Source: an uncultured Agathobacter sp. (lineage in GTDB: Bacteria > Bacillota > Clostridia > Lachnospirales > Lachnospiraceae). Taken from it: a stretch of 64,000 bases of DNA. The stretch covers positions 6,024 to 70,023 of the forward strand of contig CAKRCS010000011.1 in assembly GCA_934307695.1 (NCBI GenBank), given 5' to 3'. The notes beneath the pieces are model-generated. The model saw nothing but the letters and a program-made list of their open reading frames with translations, was not told the DNA's origin and searched no databases. The number at the start of each line of letters is the position of its first letter. Position 1 is the first letter of the stretch. Position numbers and translations under genes: made by a program. Below, piece by piece: positions 33,797 to 41,390 of the stretch.

Positions 33797-34258
33797 GTGA
33801 ACGAAAAAAATACAAAAGAACTTGTAGACATTCTTGGCAACACGCATGTATCGGAATTTGACCGGTATTGCAGGGAACAAAAGGAGAGCATGGTTACCGG
33901 GGATCATGCTTTCTCCGAATACATAAAGCAATTATTGAAAGAAAAAAAGATTACACAACAGATGGTATTTTTGAAAGCGGATATTCCGGAGCGTTATGGA
34001 TACAAGCTTTTATCCGGAGAGAAGCATACAAGGCAAAGAGATGTGATCTTGCGGATCTGCTATGCTGCAGGTCTGACGCTTGACGAGACACAGCGAGCCT
34101 TGCACAAATATGAGATGCCGCAGCTTTATGCGAAAGTACCGAGAGATGCTCTGCTTATGCTTATTTTTAATGAGCGTCCGGGAGGCATTATCGAAGTAAA
34201 TGAGCTGCTTCAGAAAAATGGAATGGAAATGCTAAGAACAAGCGGCGTGCAGGAATAA
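33797..34258 (+). CDS. Small helix-turn-helix-like protein next to the kinase
   Basis: The 153-residue protein starts at GTG 33797 behind GGGAGAG. The central segment SEYIKQLLKEKKITQQMVFLKADIPERYGYKLLSGEKHTRQRDVILRICYAAGLTL is given here only by position (about residues 44-100). It has the layout of an XRE/lambda-repressor helix-turn-helix, and the rest is helical. The short distance (64 bp) and divergent orientation to the Ser/Thr kinase suggest that it is the kinase's regulator or substrate. I do not recognise an experimentally characterised homologue. The role as DNA-binding protein is inferred. Confidence 0.75.
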   Translation: MNEKNTKELVDILGNTHVSEFDRYCREQKESMVTGDHAFSEYIKQLLKEKKITQQMVFLKADIPERYGYKLLSGEKHTRQRDVILRICYAAGLTLDETQRALHKYEMPQLYAKVPRDALLMLIFNERPGGIIEVNELLQKNGMEMLRTSGVQE

Positions 34259-34304
34259 AATGCAACTTGCCACCTCCGCGGGGAGAACCGATCGGAATAT
34301 GTAA

Positions 34305-34313
34305 TGGTATAAT
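34305..34313 (+). promoter_or_regulatory. Extended -10 promoter element (TGGTATAAT)
   Basis: TG plus one base plus TATAAT (34308-34313) is an extended -10; no good -35 is visible. It lies 33 bp before the lipoprotein start. Confidence 0.5.
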
Positions 34314-34346
34314 ATCCCAAGAAAAACACGCAGGAGGATCAAGTGA

Positions 34347-35315
34347 ATGAAAAAAAGAAAAAAGATAATCGCATTGGTGCTTAGTATTACCATGGCAGCA
34401 GTATCGCTGATGGGATGCGCTTCAACGGATGGAGACAAAAAGACGGTGGTCAATTCGGGAGATAAAGCAGGGGATGTTTCCAACAAAAACGAGGCGGGAA
34501 GTGACACTGAAGAAAATGGAGTGGAAAGCACCACCGAGGAAAAATCGGATTCTGATCAAGCATCGAAAATGGCAGAGGTGACGATCCAGGAGCAGGTGCT
34601 TATTGACGAGGGTGGAATTAAAATTACTGCAACAGAGTATGAAACAGATAGTATATGGGGTGATGGAATCAAGCTGTTGATCGAAAATGATACCGATAAG
34701 GATTATACGATCGGATGCGATGCCCTGATCGTAAATGATTACATGATTTCAGACTTATTTGTTGCAGATATTGCTGCAGGGAAAAAGGCAAACGAAACCA
34801 TGCATCTGTCAACCTCGGAACTGGAGGCAGCGGGCATTGATGTAGTAGGCAAGATAGAGATGTATTTCCACGCATACGACTCCGATTGGGACAATCTGTT
34901 TCAGAACGAGTATTGTGAGATCGAGACCTCAGAATTTGCAAATATGGATACCACTCCAAACGATGAGGGAGCGGAGCTTTACAATACAGATGGAATCCGT
35001 ATTGTCGGAAAAACAGTTGATGAAAATTCATTCTGGGGAACCGCAATCTTACTTTACATTGAAAACACATCCGGTCGGAATGTTGGAATCAGTGTAGATG
35101 ATGTGTCCATCAATGGATTTATGATGGAGCCGTTTTTCTCAACAACTGTGTATGATGGGAAAAAGGCGATTGACGACATTACGATATTCTCGTCCGATCT
35201 GGAAGATAACGGAATTGAATCGATTGAACAGGTAGAGCTAAAGTTTCATATTTATGATGCAGACAGCTATGATACGATCACAGATTCGGATGTGATTACT
35301 TTTTCAGCAGAATAG
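34347..35315 (+). CDS. Lipoprotein with two tandem copies of a beta-rich domain
   Basis: The 322-residue protein has a lipoprotein signal peptide with lipobox LMGC (Cys28), then an acidic/Ser linker to about residue 75. Two related domains follow, about 82-195 and 208-322. Both contain a D/E-x-x-W-G-(D/T)-G/A-I-x-L-x-I-E-N-(D/T) strand pair, then a (I/V)N(D/G)(Y/F)M(I/M) segment, GKKA, and an xxELEAAGID or SDLEDNGIE turn before a final F-H-(A/I)-YD strand. The fold looks like DUF4352/DUF5067-type immunoglobulin-like domains, but I cannot confirm it. It is anchored on the outer membrane face. The neighbouring kinase suggests an extracellular sensor role, which is inference. Confidence 0.8.
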   Translation: MKKRKKIIALVLSITMAAVSLMGCASTDGDKKTVVNSGDKAGDVSNKNEAGSDTEENGVESTTEEKSDSDQASKMAEVTIQEQVLIDEGGIKITATEYETDSIWGDGIKLLIENDTDKDYTIGCDALIVNDYMISDLFVADIAAGKKANETMHLSTSELEAAGIDVVGKIEMYFHAYDSDWDNLFQNEYCEIETSEFANMDTTPNDEGAELYNTDGIRIVGKTVDENSFWGTAILLYIENTSGRNVGISVDDVSINGFMMEPFFSTTVYDGKKAIDDITIFSSDLEDNGIESIEQVELKFHIYDADSYDTITDSDVITFSAE

Positions 35316-35344
35316 TACAATACAACAAAACGGAGGAAGTTAAA

Positions 35345-35707
35345 ATGAAGGTTTGGAAGTTAGTTTCGGGGATTTTATCAATTATCTTATTTGTTCTGGT
35401 ATCGTTCCAGTCCTGTGCGGCAGGCGTGGCAAATGCATTGGAGGATAATGGAGAGATATCCGGAACCGCGGGTATTCTGGTGGCGATACTCATGCTGGCT
35501 GGCGGTATTGTTTCAATCGCCACACGCAATTCAAAGGGAAAGGGCGGCAATATCGCGCTGATCGTTCTTTTTGGACTGGCAGCGCTGATCGGTTTCTGCA
35601 ATTACGGCAGCTATTCCGATCTGGCAATCTGGTCGGGCTGGTGTCTGCTCAATGCAATACTTGCAGTCGTTGCAATGTTGACAGGAAAAAAGAAAACAGA
35701 AGAATAG
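35345..35707 (+). CDS. Small membrane protein with three to four helices
   Basis: The 120-residue protein starts 29 bp after the lipoprotein gene behind GGAGG. It has hydrophobic stretches at about 5-27, 40-60, 68-87 and 92-112, and a basic/acidic tail GKKKTEE. LVSFQSCAAGVANAL and the SIATRNSKGKGGNIALI segment resemble small Firmicutes membrane proteins often found beside DUF4352/DUF5067-type lipoproteins. No catalytic residues are evident. It probably shares the transcript and role of the lipoprotein. The terminator directly after it ends the unit. Confidence 0.75.
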   Translation: MKVWKLVSGILSIILFVLVSFQSCAAGVANALEDNGEISGTAGILVAILMLAGGIVSIATRNSKGKGGNIALIVLFGLAALIGFCNYGSYSDLAIWSGWCLLNAILAVVAMLTGKKKTEE

Positions 35708-35717
35708 ATATTTCTTG

Positions 35718-35747
35718 GGCGGGAGATGTGAAGTCTCCCGCCTTTTT
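35718..35747 (+). terminator. Rho-independent terminator
   Basis: GGCGGGAGA (35718-35726) pairs with TCTCCCGCC (35734-35742), 7-nt loop, followed by TTTTT. It ends the lipoprotein/membrane protein transcript. Confidence 0.88.
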
Positions 35748-35787
35748 CATTTTACTAGGAAATTCCTTTTCCTAGTAAAATGAAAAA
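35743..35787. repeat. Perfect 20-bp inverted repeat
   Basis: The arm 35743-35762 is exactly complementary to 35768-35787 with a 5-nt loop. It begins inside the T-run of the preceding terminator. It is the first of three successive hairpins in this gap and may be the edge of a small inserted element. Confidence 0.8.
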
Positions 35788-35905
35788 ACTCCGCAGGGAT
35801 GCGACCCGTGTGGAGCTGAAGATGCACTTGCGTGCCCACACGGGTGCGCAAAGAGTTACAAAGCGACTCTTTGTTCTTTATGGGAAAATATTGCGAAAAG
35901 TATAA
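35780..35905 (+). other. Hairpin-rich element with small basic ORF (41 codons)
   Basis: After the 20-bp inverted repeat come two further hairpins: ACCCGTGTGG/CCACACGGGT (35804-35845, with inner GCAC-TTGC-GTGC) and AAAGAGT/ACTCTTT (35850-35872). The same stretch is open from ATG 35780 to TAA 35905 and encodes a highly basic 41-residue peptide starting MKKLRRDATRVELK and ending YGKILRKV. There is no ribosome binding site before the ATG, because the inverted repeat occupies that position. I suspect a dispersed palindromic repeat or a structured RNA rather than a gene, and cannot decide from one copy. Confidence 0.45.
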
Positions 35906-35966
35906 AAAAGTATAAAATAGTAGAAAAAGTATAAAAAAGTATAAAGAAATATAAAAAGTATAAAAT
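35895..35966 (+). repeat. A-tract/TATA repeats phased at 10 bp
   Basis: TATA steps follow each other at 35901, 35911, (TAG at about 35920), 35930, 35940, 35950 and 35959, separated by A-runs. The consensus unit is TATAAAAAAG. A period close to the DNA helical turn is the pattern of intrinsically curved DNA; several units also resemble -10 boxes. It lies directly upstream of the MazG-like gene. Confidence 0.7.
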
Positions 35967-35977
35967 GGGGGACTTAA

Positions 35978-36313
35978 ATGAACATCAACGAATACCAGCA
36001 GCTTGCCATGACAACCCTAAATCCGGCACTAGATAAAAAGGATGTGCTCATCAACAGTGTCATGGGCTTGTGCGGAGAATCCGGGGAAGCGATCGACATT
36101 GTAAAAAAGTGGCTGGCGCAGGGACATGAGCTGGACAAGGAACATCTGGCAAAGGAGCTTGGGGACATTGCATGGTATCTGGCGGAGGCGGCAACTGCGT
36201 TGGACATCCCGCTGGAGGACATTCTGCAGGCGAATATCGATAAGCTGAAAAAGCGATACCCGGAAGGCTTTGACACAAAGAGGTCGCTCGTCAGACAAGA
36301 CGGAGACATATAA
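35978..36313 (+). CDS. MazG-like nucleotide pyrophosphohydrolase
   Basis: The 111-residue all-helical protein has the MazG metal-binding pattern: GLCGESGEAIDIVKKW supplies E-x-x-E (Glu-Ser-Gly-Glu) and KELGDIAWYLAEAA supplies E-x-x-D. Single-domain MazG-like enzymes hydrolyse (d)NTPs, often abnormal ones, to the monophosphate. The final KRYPEGFDTKRS is typical of this subfamily. The ribosome binding site is weak (GGGGG). It opens a run of plus-strand housekeeping genes. Confidence 0.9.
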   Translation: MNINEYQQLAMTTLNPALDKKDVLINSVMGLCGESGEAIDIVKKWLAQGHELDKEHLAKELGDIAWYLAEAATALDIPLEDILQANIDKLKKRYPEGFDTKRSLVRQDGDI

Positions 36314-36367
36314 GGAAGGCAGAACCAAACGTTCTTCCCCATATTTTAGTTTGGAGGATAAAGATAC

Positions 36368-37435
36368 ATGGAACAGACACCGAATCAGCAGACACCGCAC
36401 AAGCGGAGAGTCCACTATTCCGGCAAGTACCCGAAGAAATTCGAGGAAAAATACAAAGAGCAGAACCCGGAAAAATACGCAGACACCGTGGCACATGTGA
36501 TCGAAAAGGGCAGTACGCCGGCGGGCATGCACATCTCGATCATGGTTGACGAGATCCTTGACTTTTTACAGATCAAGCCGGGACAAAGAGGGCTTGACGC
36601 AACCCTCGGATACGGCGGACATACGCGGCGGATGCTGGAAAAACTGGAGGGCAGAGGACATATCTACGGCTTGGATGTGGATCCAATCGAGTCGGAAAAG
36701 ACGAAAGAGCGTCTGCGCAAGCTGGGGTTTGGCGAGGATATCCTGACGGTAAAGCTGATCAATTTTGCAAATATCGATGAAGTGGCAAAAGAGGCAGGCA
36801 AATTTGATTTTGTGCTTGCAGATCTCGGCGTGTCATCCATGCAGATTGATAACCCGGAGCGTGGGTTTTCTTATAAGATCGACGGACCGTTAGATCTGCG
36901 CATGAATCCGCAGAAGGGCAGCAGTGCGGCGGGACGGCTGCATGAGATCACGCAGGAGGAATTTGTCGGAATGCTCGTGGAAAATTCCGATGAACCGTAT
37001 GCCGAGGAGATTGCGGAAAAGGTATTTTTCCGTATGCGGCAGGGCAATCCTATGGATACAACGACAGCGCTTCGCGAGGCGATAGAGGCGGCACTGATCT
37101 ATCTGCCGAAGGCGGAGCGGCAGGACGCGGTCAAGAAATCCTGCCAGAGAACGTTTCAGGCGCTGCGCATCGACGTAAACAGCGAGTTTGAAGTGCTGCA
37201 TTCATTTCTGGAAAAGCTGCCGGGAGTGTTGAATCCGGGAGGACGTGTCGCCATTTTGACGTTCCATTCCGGGGAAGATCGTCTGGTAAAGCGTTCATTT
37301 AAGGAACTGTGCAAGCAGGGAATTTACAGCGAGGTCGCGCGCGATGTCATCCGCCCATCCGCAGAGGAATGCCGGAGCAACGGGCGTGCAAGATCGACAA
37401 AGATGCGCTGGGCGATACGCAGCGAGGAGGAATAG
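36368..37435 (+). CDS. RsmH-like rRNA methyltransferase with N-terminal extension
   Basis: The 355-residue protein resembles RsmH (16S rRNA m4C1402 methyltransferase). It shows HISIMVDEILDFL, LDATLGYGGHTRRML (SAM motif I), FDFVLADLGVSSMQIDNPERGFSYK, DLRMNP, the CQRTFQALRIDVN segment and ILTFHSGEDRLVKR. A basic, hydrophilic extension of about 50 residues (KRRVHYSGKYPKKFEEKYKE) precedes the domain. Typical RsmH has about 310 residues and lies in the mraZ-ftsL division cluster, which is absent here. It may be a second RsmH or a paralogue with a different target. It is followed 3 bp later by a Nudix gene. Confidence 0.82.
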   Translation: MEQTPNQQTPHKRRVHYSGKYPKKFEEKYKEQNPEKYADTVAHVIEKGSTPAGMHISIMVDEILDFLQIKPGQRGLDATLGYGGHTRRMLEKLEGRGHIYGLDVDPIESEKTKERLRKLGFGEDILTVKLINFANIDEVAKEAGKFDFVLADLGVSSMQIDNPERGFSYKIDGPLDLRMNPQKGSSAAGRLHEITQEEFVGMLVENSDEPYAEEIAEKVFFRMRQGNPMDTTTALREAIEAALIYLPKAERQDAVKKSCQRTFQALRIDVNSEFEVLHSFLEKLPGVLNPGGRVAILTFHSGEDRLVKRSFKELCKQGIYSEVARDVIRPSAEECRSNGRARSTKMRWAIRSEEE

Positions 37436-37438
37436 CAC

Positions 37439-37906
37439 ATGAGCAACTATATTATGGATCTGCGCAAGGTGGTGGGACATGCCCCGCTGCTCCAGTGTGC
37501 GGGAAGCGTTATTATCGAGAATGAAAAAGGGGAGATCCTTTTAGGAAAACGGACAGATAACCATAAATGGGGGTACGCCGGCGGCTCGATCGAATTGAAT
37601 GAGACGGTGGAAGAATGCGCAAAAAGAGAGCTTTTTGAGGAGACGGGACTGATCGCAGACGAGCTTGAATTTTTCATGGTCAATTCCGGCCCGGAGGTGC
37701 ATTATATTTACCCGAATGGGGATGAGGTCTATAACGTGGAGATCATTTACCTTTGCAGGAAATACCACGGCACGCTGAAACGGCAGGAAGAGGAAGTGGA
37801 GGAACTGCACTTTTTTGCACTTGCGGACATTCCGGCGGAGATTTCAGATCCGATCGCCCCGGTGGTCAGAAAATACATTGAAATGAGAAAAACACAGGAA
37901 AAATAA
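37439..37906 (+). CDS. Nudix hydrolase
   Basis: The 155-residue protein has a Nudix box GGSIELNETVEECAKRELFEETGL read in positions about 47-70 (G-x5-E-x7-R-E-x2-E-E-x-G). GSVIIENEKGEILLGKR precedes it. Family members hydrolyse nucleoside diphosphate derivatives; the substrate is unknown. It starts 3 bp after the RsmH-like stop behind GAGGAGG, and is followed by endonuclease IV 15 bp later, suggesting one transcript devoted to nucleotide and nucleic-acid upkeep. Confidence 0.9.
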   Translation: MSNYIMDLRKVVGHAPLLQCAGSVIIENEKGEILLGKRTDNHKWGYAGGSIELNETVEECAKRELFEETGLIADELEFFMVNSGPEVHYIYPNGDEVYNVEIIYLCRKYHGTLKRQEEEVEELHFFALADIPAEISDPIAPVVRKYIEMRKTQEK

Positions 37907-37921
37907 TCGGAGGAAATAAAC

Positions 37922-38752
37922 ATGATCTATATCGGAAGTCATATTTCAGCGAGCGGTGGGTTCGCCGAAATGGGAAAAACAGCGTTGAAGCTGGGCGCAG
38001 ACACCTTTGCGTTTTTTACAAGAAATCCGCGTGGCGGAAAGGCAAAGGACATTGATGAGAAGGATGTTGCCGCATTGCAGCAGATTATGGATGAACACCA
38101 TTTTGGACCGCTTGTGGCGCACGCACCGTACACGATGAACCTGTGCTCGGACAAGGCGGACATCCGCAAATTTGCGAAGGATATGTTTGCGGATGATATG
38201 AAGCGGATGGAGTATCTGCCGGGCAATTATTACAATTTTCATCCGGGTTCCCATGTTGGACAGGGCGTGGAAACGGGAATTGATTACATTGTTGAGGCGA
38301 TGAACGAGGTACTTTTCCCGGAAATGAAAACGATGGTGCTGTTAGAAGGCATGGCGGGAAAAGGCAGTGAGATCGGCAGAAATTTCGAGGAGCTTCGTGC
38401 AATTATTGACAAAGTAGAGCTAAAGGACAAGGTTGGCGTCTGTCTGGACACCTGCCATTTGTGGGAAGCCGGATATGACATTGTTACAAAGCTGGATGAG
38501 GTGCTGGAGCTGTTTGACCAGATCGTCGGGGCGGATCGGCTTCGTGCAATTCACCTTAACGACAGCAAAAATCCGATCGAAGCCCACAAGGATCGCCACG
38601 AATTGCTTGGCGAGGGACATATCGGCAAGGATGCGCTTGCGGCGGTGATCCGCCATCCGAGACTTCAGGGCAAGCCGTTTATCCTTGAAACACCAAATGA
38701 TGATGCAGGATATGCAAAGGAGATCGCATGGGTGCGCAGCGTAATGCAGTAG
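37922..38752 (+). CDS. nfo: Endonuclease IV (AP endonuclease)
   Basis: This zinc-dependent AP endonuclease cleaves DNA 5' of abasic sites in base-excision repair. The 276-residue length fits (family 275-285). Metal-binding and family motifs are visible: IGSHISASGGF, LVAHAPYTMNL, NFHPGSHVGQG, LLEGMAGKG, VGVCLDTCHLWEAGYD, AIHLNDSKNP-x-x-AHKDRHE and GHIG, then FILETPNDD. Its last 25 bp overlap the start of the RlmD-like gene. GGAGGAAA precedes the start. Confidence 0.95.
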   Translation: MIYIGSHISASGGFAEMGKTALKLGADTFAFFTRNPRGGKAKDIDEKDVAALQQIMDEHHFGPLVAHAPYTMNLCSDKADIRKFAKDMFADDMKRMEYLPGNYYNFHPGSHVGQGVETGIDYIVEAMNEVLFPEMKTMVLLEGMAGKGSEIGRNFEELRAIIDKVELKDKVGVCLDTCHLWEAGYDIVTKLDEVLELFDQIVGADRLRAIHLNDSKNPIEAHKDRHELLGEGHIGKDALAAVIRHPRLQGKPFILETPNDDAGYAKEIAWVRSVMQ

Positions 38753-39957
38753 GAAGAGACAAGAGAGAGATTCATAAGTCTGCAAAAGAAAATAAAAATG
38801 TGGGAAAGCAGACACATGGTAACGAGTGTCCGTATGCAAAAAAGTGTGGTGGCTGTGACTATCAGGGAATGGCTTACGAGAAGCAGCTACAACAGAAGCA
38901 GCAGTATATGAAGAAACTGATGGAGCCATTTTGCAAGGTGGCTCCGATCGTTGGGATGGATGATCCCTACCATTACCGGCACAAGGTGCATGCAGTATTC
39001 GACTGTACGACGAAAGGGCAGATCGTTGCGGGCGTTTACCGCAAGAACTCCCATGAGGTAGTGGATGTAGAGTCCTGTATGATCGAGGATGCGGAAGCAG
39101 ACGCAATTATCCGCGACATCAAGGGATTATTGCGCTCATTTCGCATCAAAACTTATGACGAGGATACCGGATACGGACTGCTCCGGCATGTGCTTGTGCG
39201 CAAAGGCTATCACACGGGACAGATCATGGTGGTTCTGGTGCTTGGCTCGCCAATCCTCCCGTCAAAAAATAATTTTGTGAAAGCGCTTCGCCAGAAACAT
39301 CCGAAGATCAGCACGGTAGTAGTCAATGTCAATAACAAAAAGACGAGCATGGTGCTCGGCGACCGCAACATTGTCGTTTACGGAAAAGGCTATATCGAGG
39401 ATGAACTTTGCGGAAATACGTTTTGTATTTCCCCATCGTCTTTTTATCAGGTAAATCCAAAGCAGACGGAGCTTCTATATGAAAAGGCGATCGCCTGCGC
39501 GGGACTCACCGGCAAAGAGCGCGTGATCGACGCATATTGCGGCACCGGAACAATCGGTATCATTGCAAGCCGCCACGCTGCGGAGGTTATCGGCGTGGAA
39601 TTGAACAAGGATGCAATCCGGGATGCGATCAAAAACGCAAAGCGCAACGAGGTACATAATATCCGTTTCTTCTGCGAGGATGCCGGCAGGTTCATGGTCG
39701 AGATGGCAGAAAAGAATGAGCACGCGGACGTTGTTATCATGGACCCGCCGCGAACCGGAAGCGACGAGGCGTTTCTATCTTCGGTAGTCAGGCTTTCACC
39801 GGATCGGATCGTGTATGTTTCCTGCGGACCGGATACGCTGGCGCGTGACCTAAAGTACCTTACCCGACATGGGTATCGCGCAAAGGAATGCACACCGTTT
39901 GACTGCTTCCCGATGACGGGGCATATAGAAGCGGTCTGCGTGGTGGAAAAGGGATGA
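38728..39957 (+). CDS. 23S rRNA (uracil-C5)-methyltransferase, RlmD/RumA-like
   Basis: The 409-residue SAM-dependent enzyme methylates uracil C5 in 23S rRNA. CPYAKKCGGCDYQ carries three of the four cysteines of the Fe-S cluster; the fourth is probably in the VESCMIED segment. FYQVNPKQTELLYEKA, VIDAYCGTGTIGI, IMDPPRTG and VYVSCGPDTLARDL (catalytic Cys) make up the catalytic part. No separate N-terminal TRAM domain is visible, so it is a short RumA-type protein. The annotated start lies 25 bp inside nfo; a later start at about residue 27 or 30 is also possible. Confidence 0.88.
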   Translation: MGAQRNAVGRDKREIHKSAKENKNVGKQTHGNECPYAKKCGGCDYQGMAYEKQLQQKQQYMKKLMEPFCKVAPIVGMDDPYHYRHKVHAVFDCTTKGQIVAGVYRKNSHEVVDVESCMIEDAEADAIIRDIKGLLRSFRIKTYDEDTGYGLLRHVLVRKGYHTGQIMVVLVLGSPILPSKNNFVKALRQKHPKISTVVVNVNNKKTSMVLGDRNIVVYGKGYIEDELCGNTFCISPSSFYQVNPKQTELLYEKAIACAGLTGKERVIDAYCGTGTIGIIASRHAAEVIGVELNKDAIRDAIKNAKRNEVHNIRFFCEDAGRFMVEMAEKNEHADVVIMDPPRTGSDEAFLSSVVRLSPDRIVYVSCGPDTLARDLKYLTRHGYRAKECTPFDCFPMTGHIEAVCVVEKG

Positions 39958-40079
39958 AAGGTGAAATAACCATCACATGAAAGCCACAACAATAAACGAA
40001 CTTTAAATGTTATTTACAGTTGCAAAAAACGATAGGCAATTTTTTCAGAAAATCAATACTATAAAAAGGAGATCGCTTG

Positions 40080-41390
40080 GTGGCTGAGATAAAAAGTATA
40101 AACGAATTATTGAATATGAAATTGGACATCCCGGATTATCAGAGACCATATAAGTGGGATATCCAGAATATTGACGATCTTCTTTCAGACATTACGAATG
40201 CGATAAGTGCTGCTGATAGATATAGGGCTGACTTTAAATACCGTGTTGGAACAATAATATTACATGAAACGAAAGATGGCTTTTTTGACATTGTTGATGG
40301 ACAGCAACGGATTATTTCGCTGGTGCTATTGAAAAGGTGCATAAAGTCAGATTTTGACTGTACTATTCTTGAAAAATCCTTTACCAGCAAAATAACTCAA
40401 TACAACATCCACAGAAATTATGGATTTATAAGAGAATGGTTTTCCTTAAAGAGTGATAAGACAAAGACGGAATTTATAAACGCATTTGAAAATATTCTGG
40501 AGGTTGTTGTTATTTGTGTGGACAAGGTATCGGAGGCGTTTCAGCTTTTTGACTCACAGAATGCACGCGGAAAAGCTTTAGACCCGCATGATCTTTTGAA
40601 GGCATACCATTTGCGTGAAATGAAGCAATATCCATACGAGATGGAACACGCTGTTACAAAATGGGAGGCTAAAGATGCAGAACAAATAAGGGAACTATTT
40701 GATTTATATTTGTTTCCAATATGGAATTGGTCGAGGGGGATTAAGAGCAGACCATTTACAGCAAAGGAAATTGATACATATAAAGGGATAGCAGAAAGTT
40801 CAACATATTCTTATGCCAAAAGAGCAAGCAGGGCGATGCCATATTTTCAGATCACAGAGCCTTTTATAGCAGGAAATGATTTTTTTGAAATGGTTGAACA
40901 TTATATGTATTTGCTCAAGGATATCAAGTCTGAGATATGTAATAATCCGCGGTTCCAAGAAATAAAGCTGGTTTTATGTGGTGGCAGGGAAGTTAAAGCA
41001 CCAGAGGATATGGACAAGGTAAAATTTGGCTCCGCAGGCTTTGGATACACAAAAAATTTATTCTATTGTGCACTTCTTTGCTATTATGATAAGTTTCACA
41101 ATTTTGATGAAATGGCTGTTAAAAAACTTTTTTCCTGGGCGTTCATGCTCCGGGTAGATATGGATAATCTAGGATTTGATAGCATTAATAAATACGCGAT
41201 TGGGGATGAAAATTCTAAATATACAAATACAATAGCTTTATTTTCAAAAATTAGCTTTGCCCGTATTCACAATGAAATTTCAGGGCTGCAGATTAAGGTA
41301 AGAAGAAGTTCAGACAGTCCTTCTAATGAAAAATGGATGGATTTATATAATTCTATCAAAAAGATAAACGGATATGGAGAGGACAGATGA
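40080..41390 (+). CDS. DUF262 protein (first gene of a two-gene cassette)
   Basis: The protein has about 436 residues and an N-terminal DUF262 (ParB-like) domain: IPDYQRPYKWD, FFDIVDGQQRIISL and FDSQNARGKALDPHDLLKAYHL, the three marks of GmrS/SspE/BrxU-type proteins. The DGQQR motif of this group is used for NTP-dependent action. The C-terminal half is helical and carries no HNH motif. GTG 40080 lies 8 bp after AAAGGAG and is preferred over TTG 40077. It overlaps the next gene by four bases (ATGA). Base composition is AT-rich compared with the flanks. A restriction or antiphage role is inferred from the family. Confidence 0.82.
   Translation: MAEIKSINELLNMKLDIPDYQRPYKWDIQNIDDLLSDITNAISAADRYRADFKYRVGTIILHETKDGFFDIVDGQQRIISLVLLKRCIKSDFDCTILEKSFTSKITQYNIHRNYGFIREWFSLKSDKTKTEFINAFENILEVVVICVDKVSEAFQLFDSQNARGKALDPHDLLKAYHLREMKQYPYEMEHAVTKWEAKDAEQIRELFDLYLFPIWNWSRGIKSRPFTAKEIDTYKGIAESSTYSYAKRASRAMPYFQITEPFIAGNDFFEMVEHYMYLLKDIKSEICNNPRFQEIKLVLCGGREVKAPEDMDKVKFGSAGFGYTKNLFYCALLCYYDKFHNFDEMAVKKLFSWAFMLRVDMDNLGFDSINKYAIGDENSKYTNTIALFSKISFARIHNEISGLQIKVRRSSDSPSNEKWMDLYNSIKKINGYGEDR

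Noticed and set aside
35895..35966. Possible CRISPR-like repeat.
   Set aside because: Units of 10 bp without unique spacers; this is phased A-tract DNA, and no cas genes are present.
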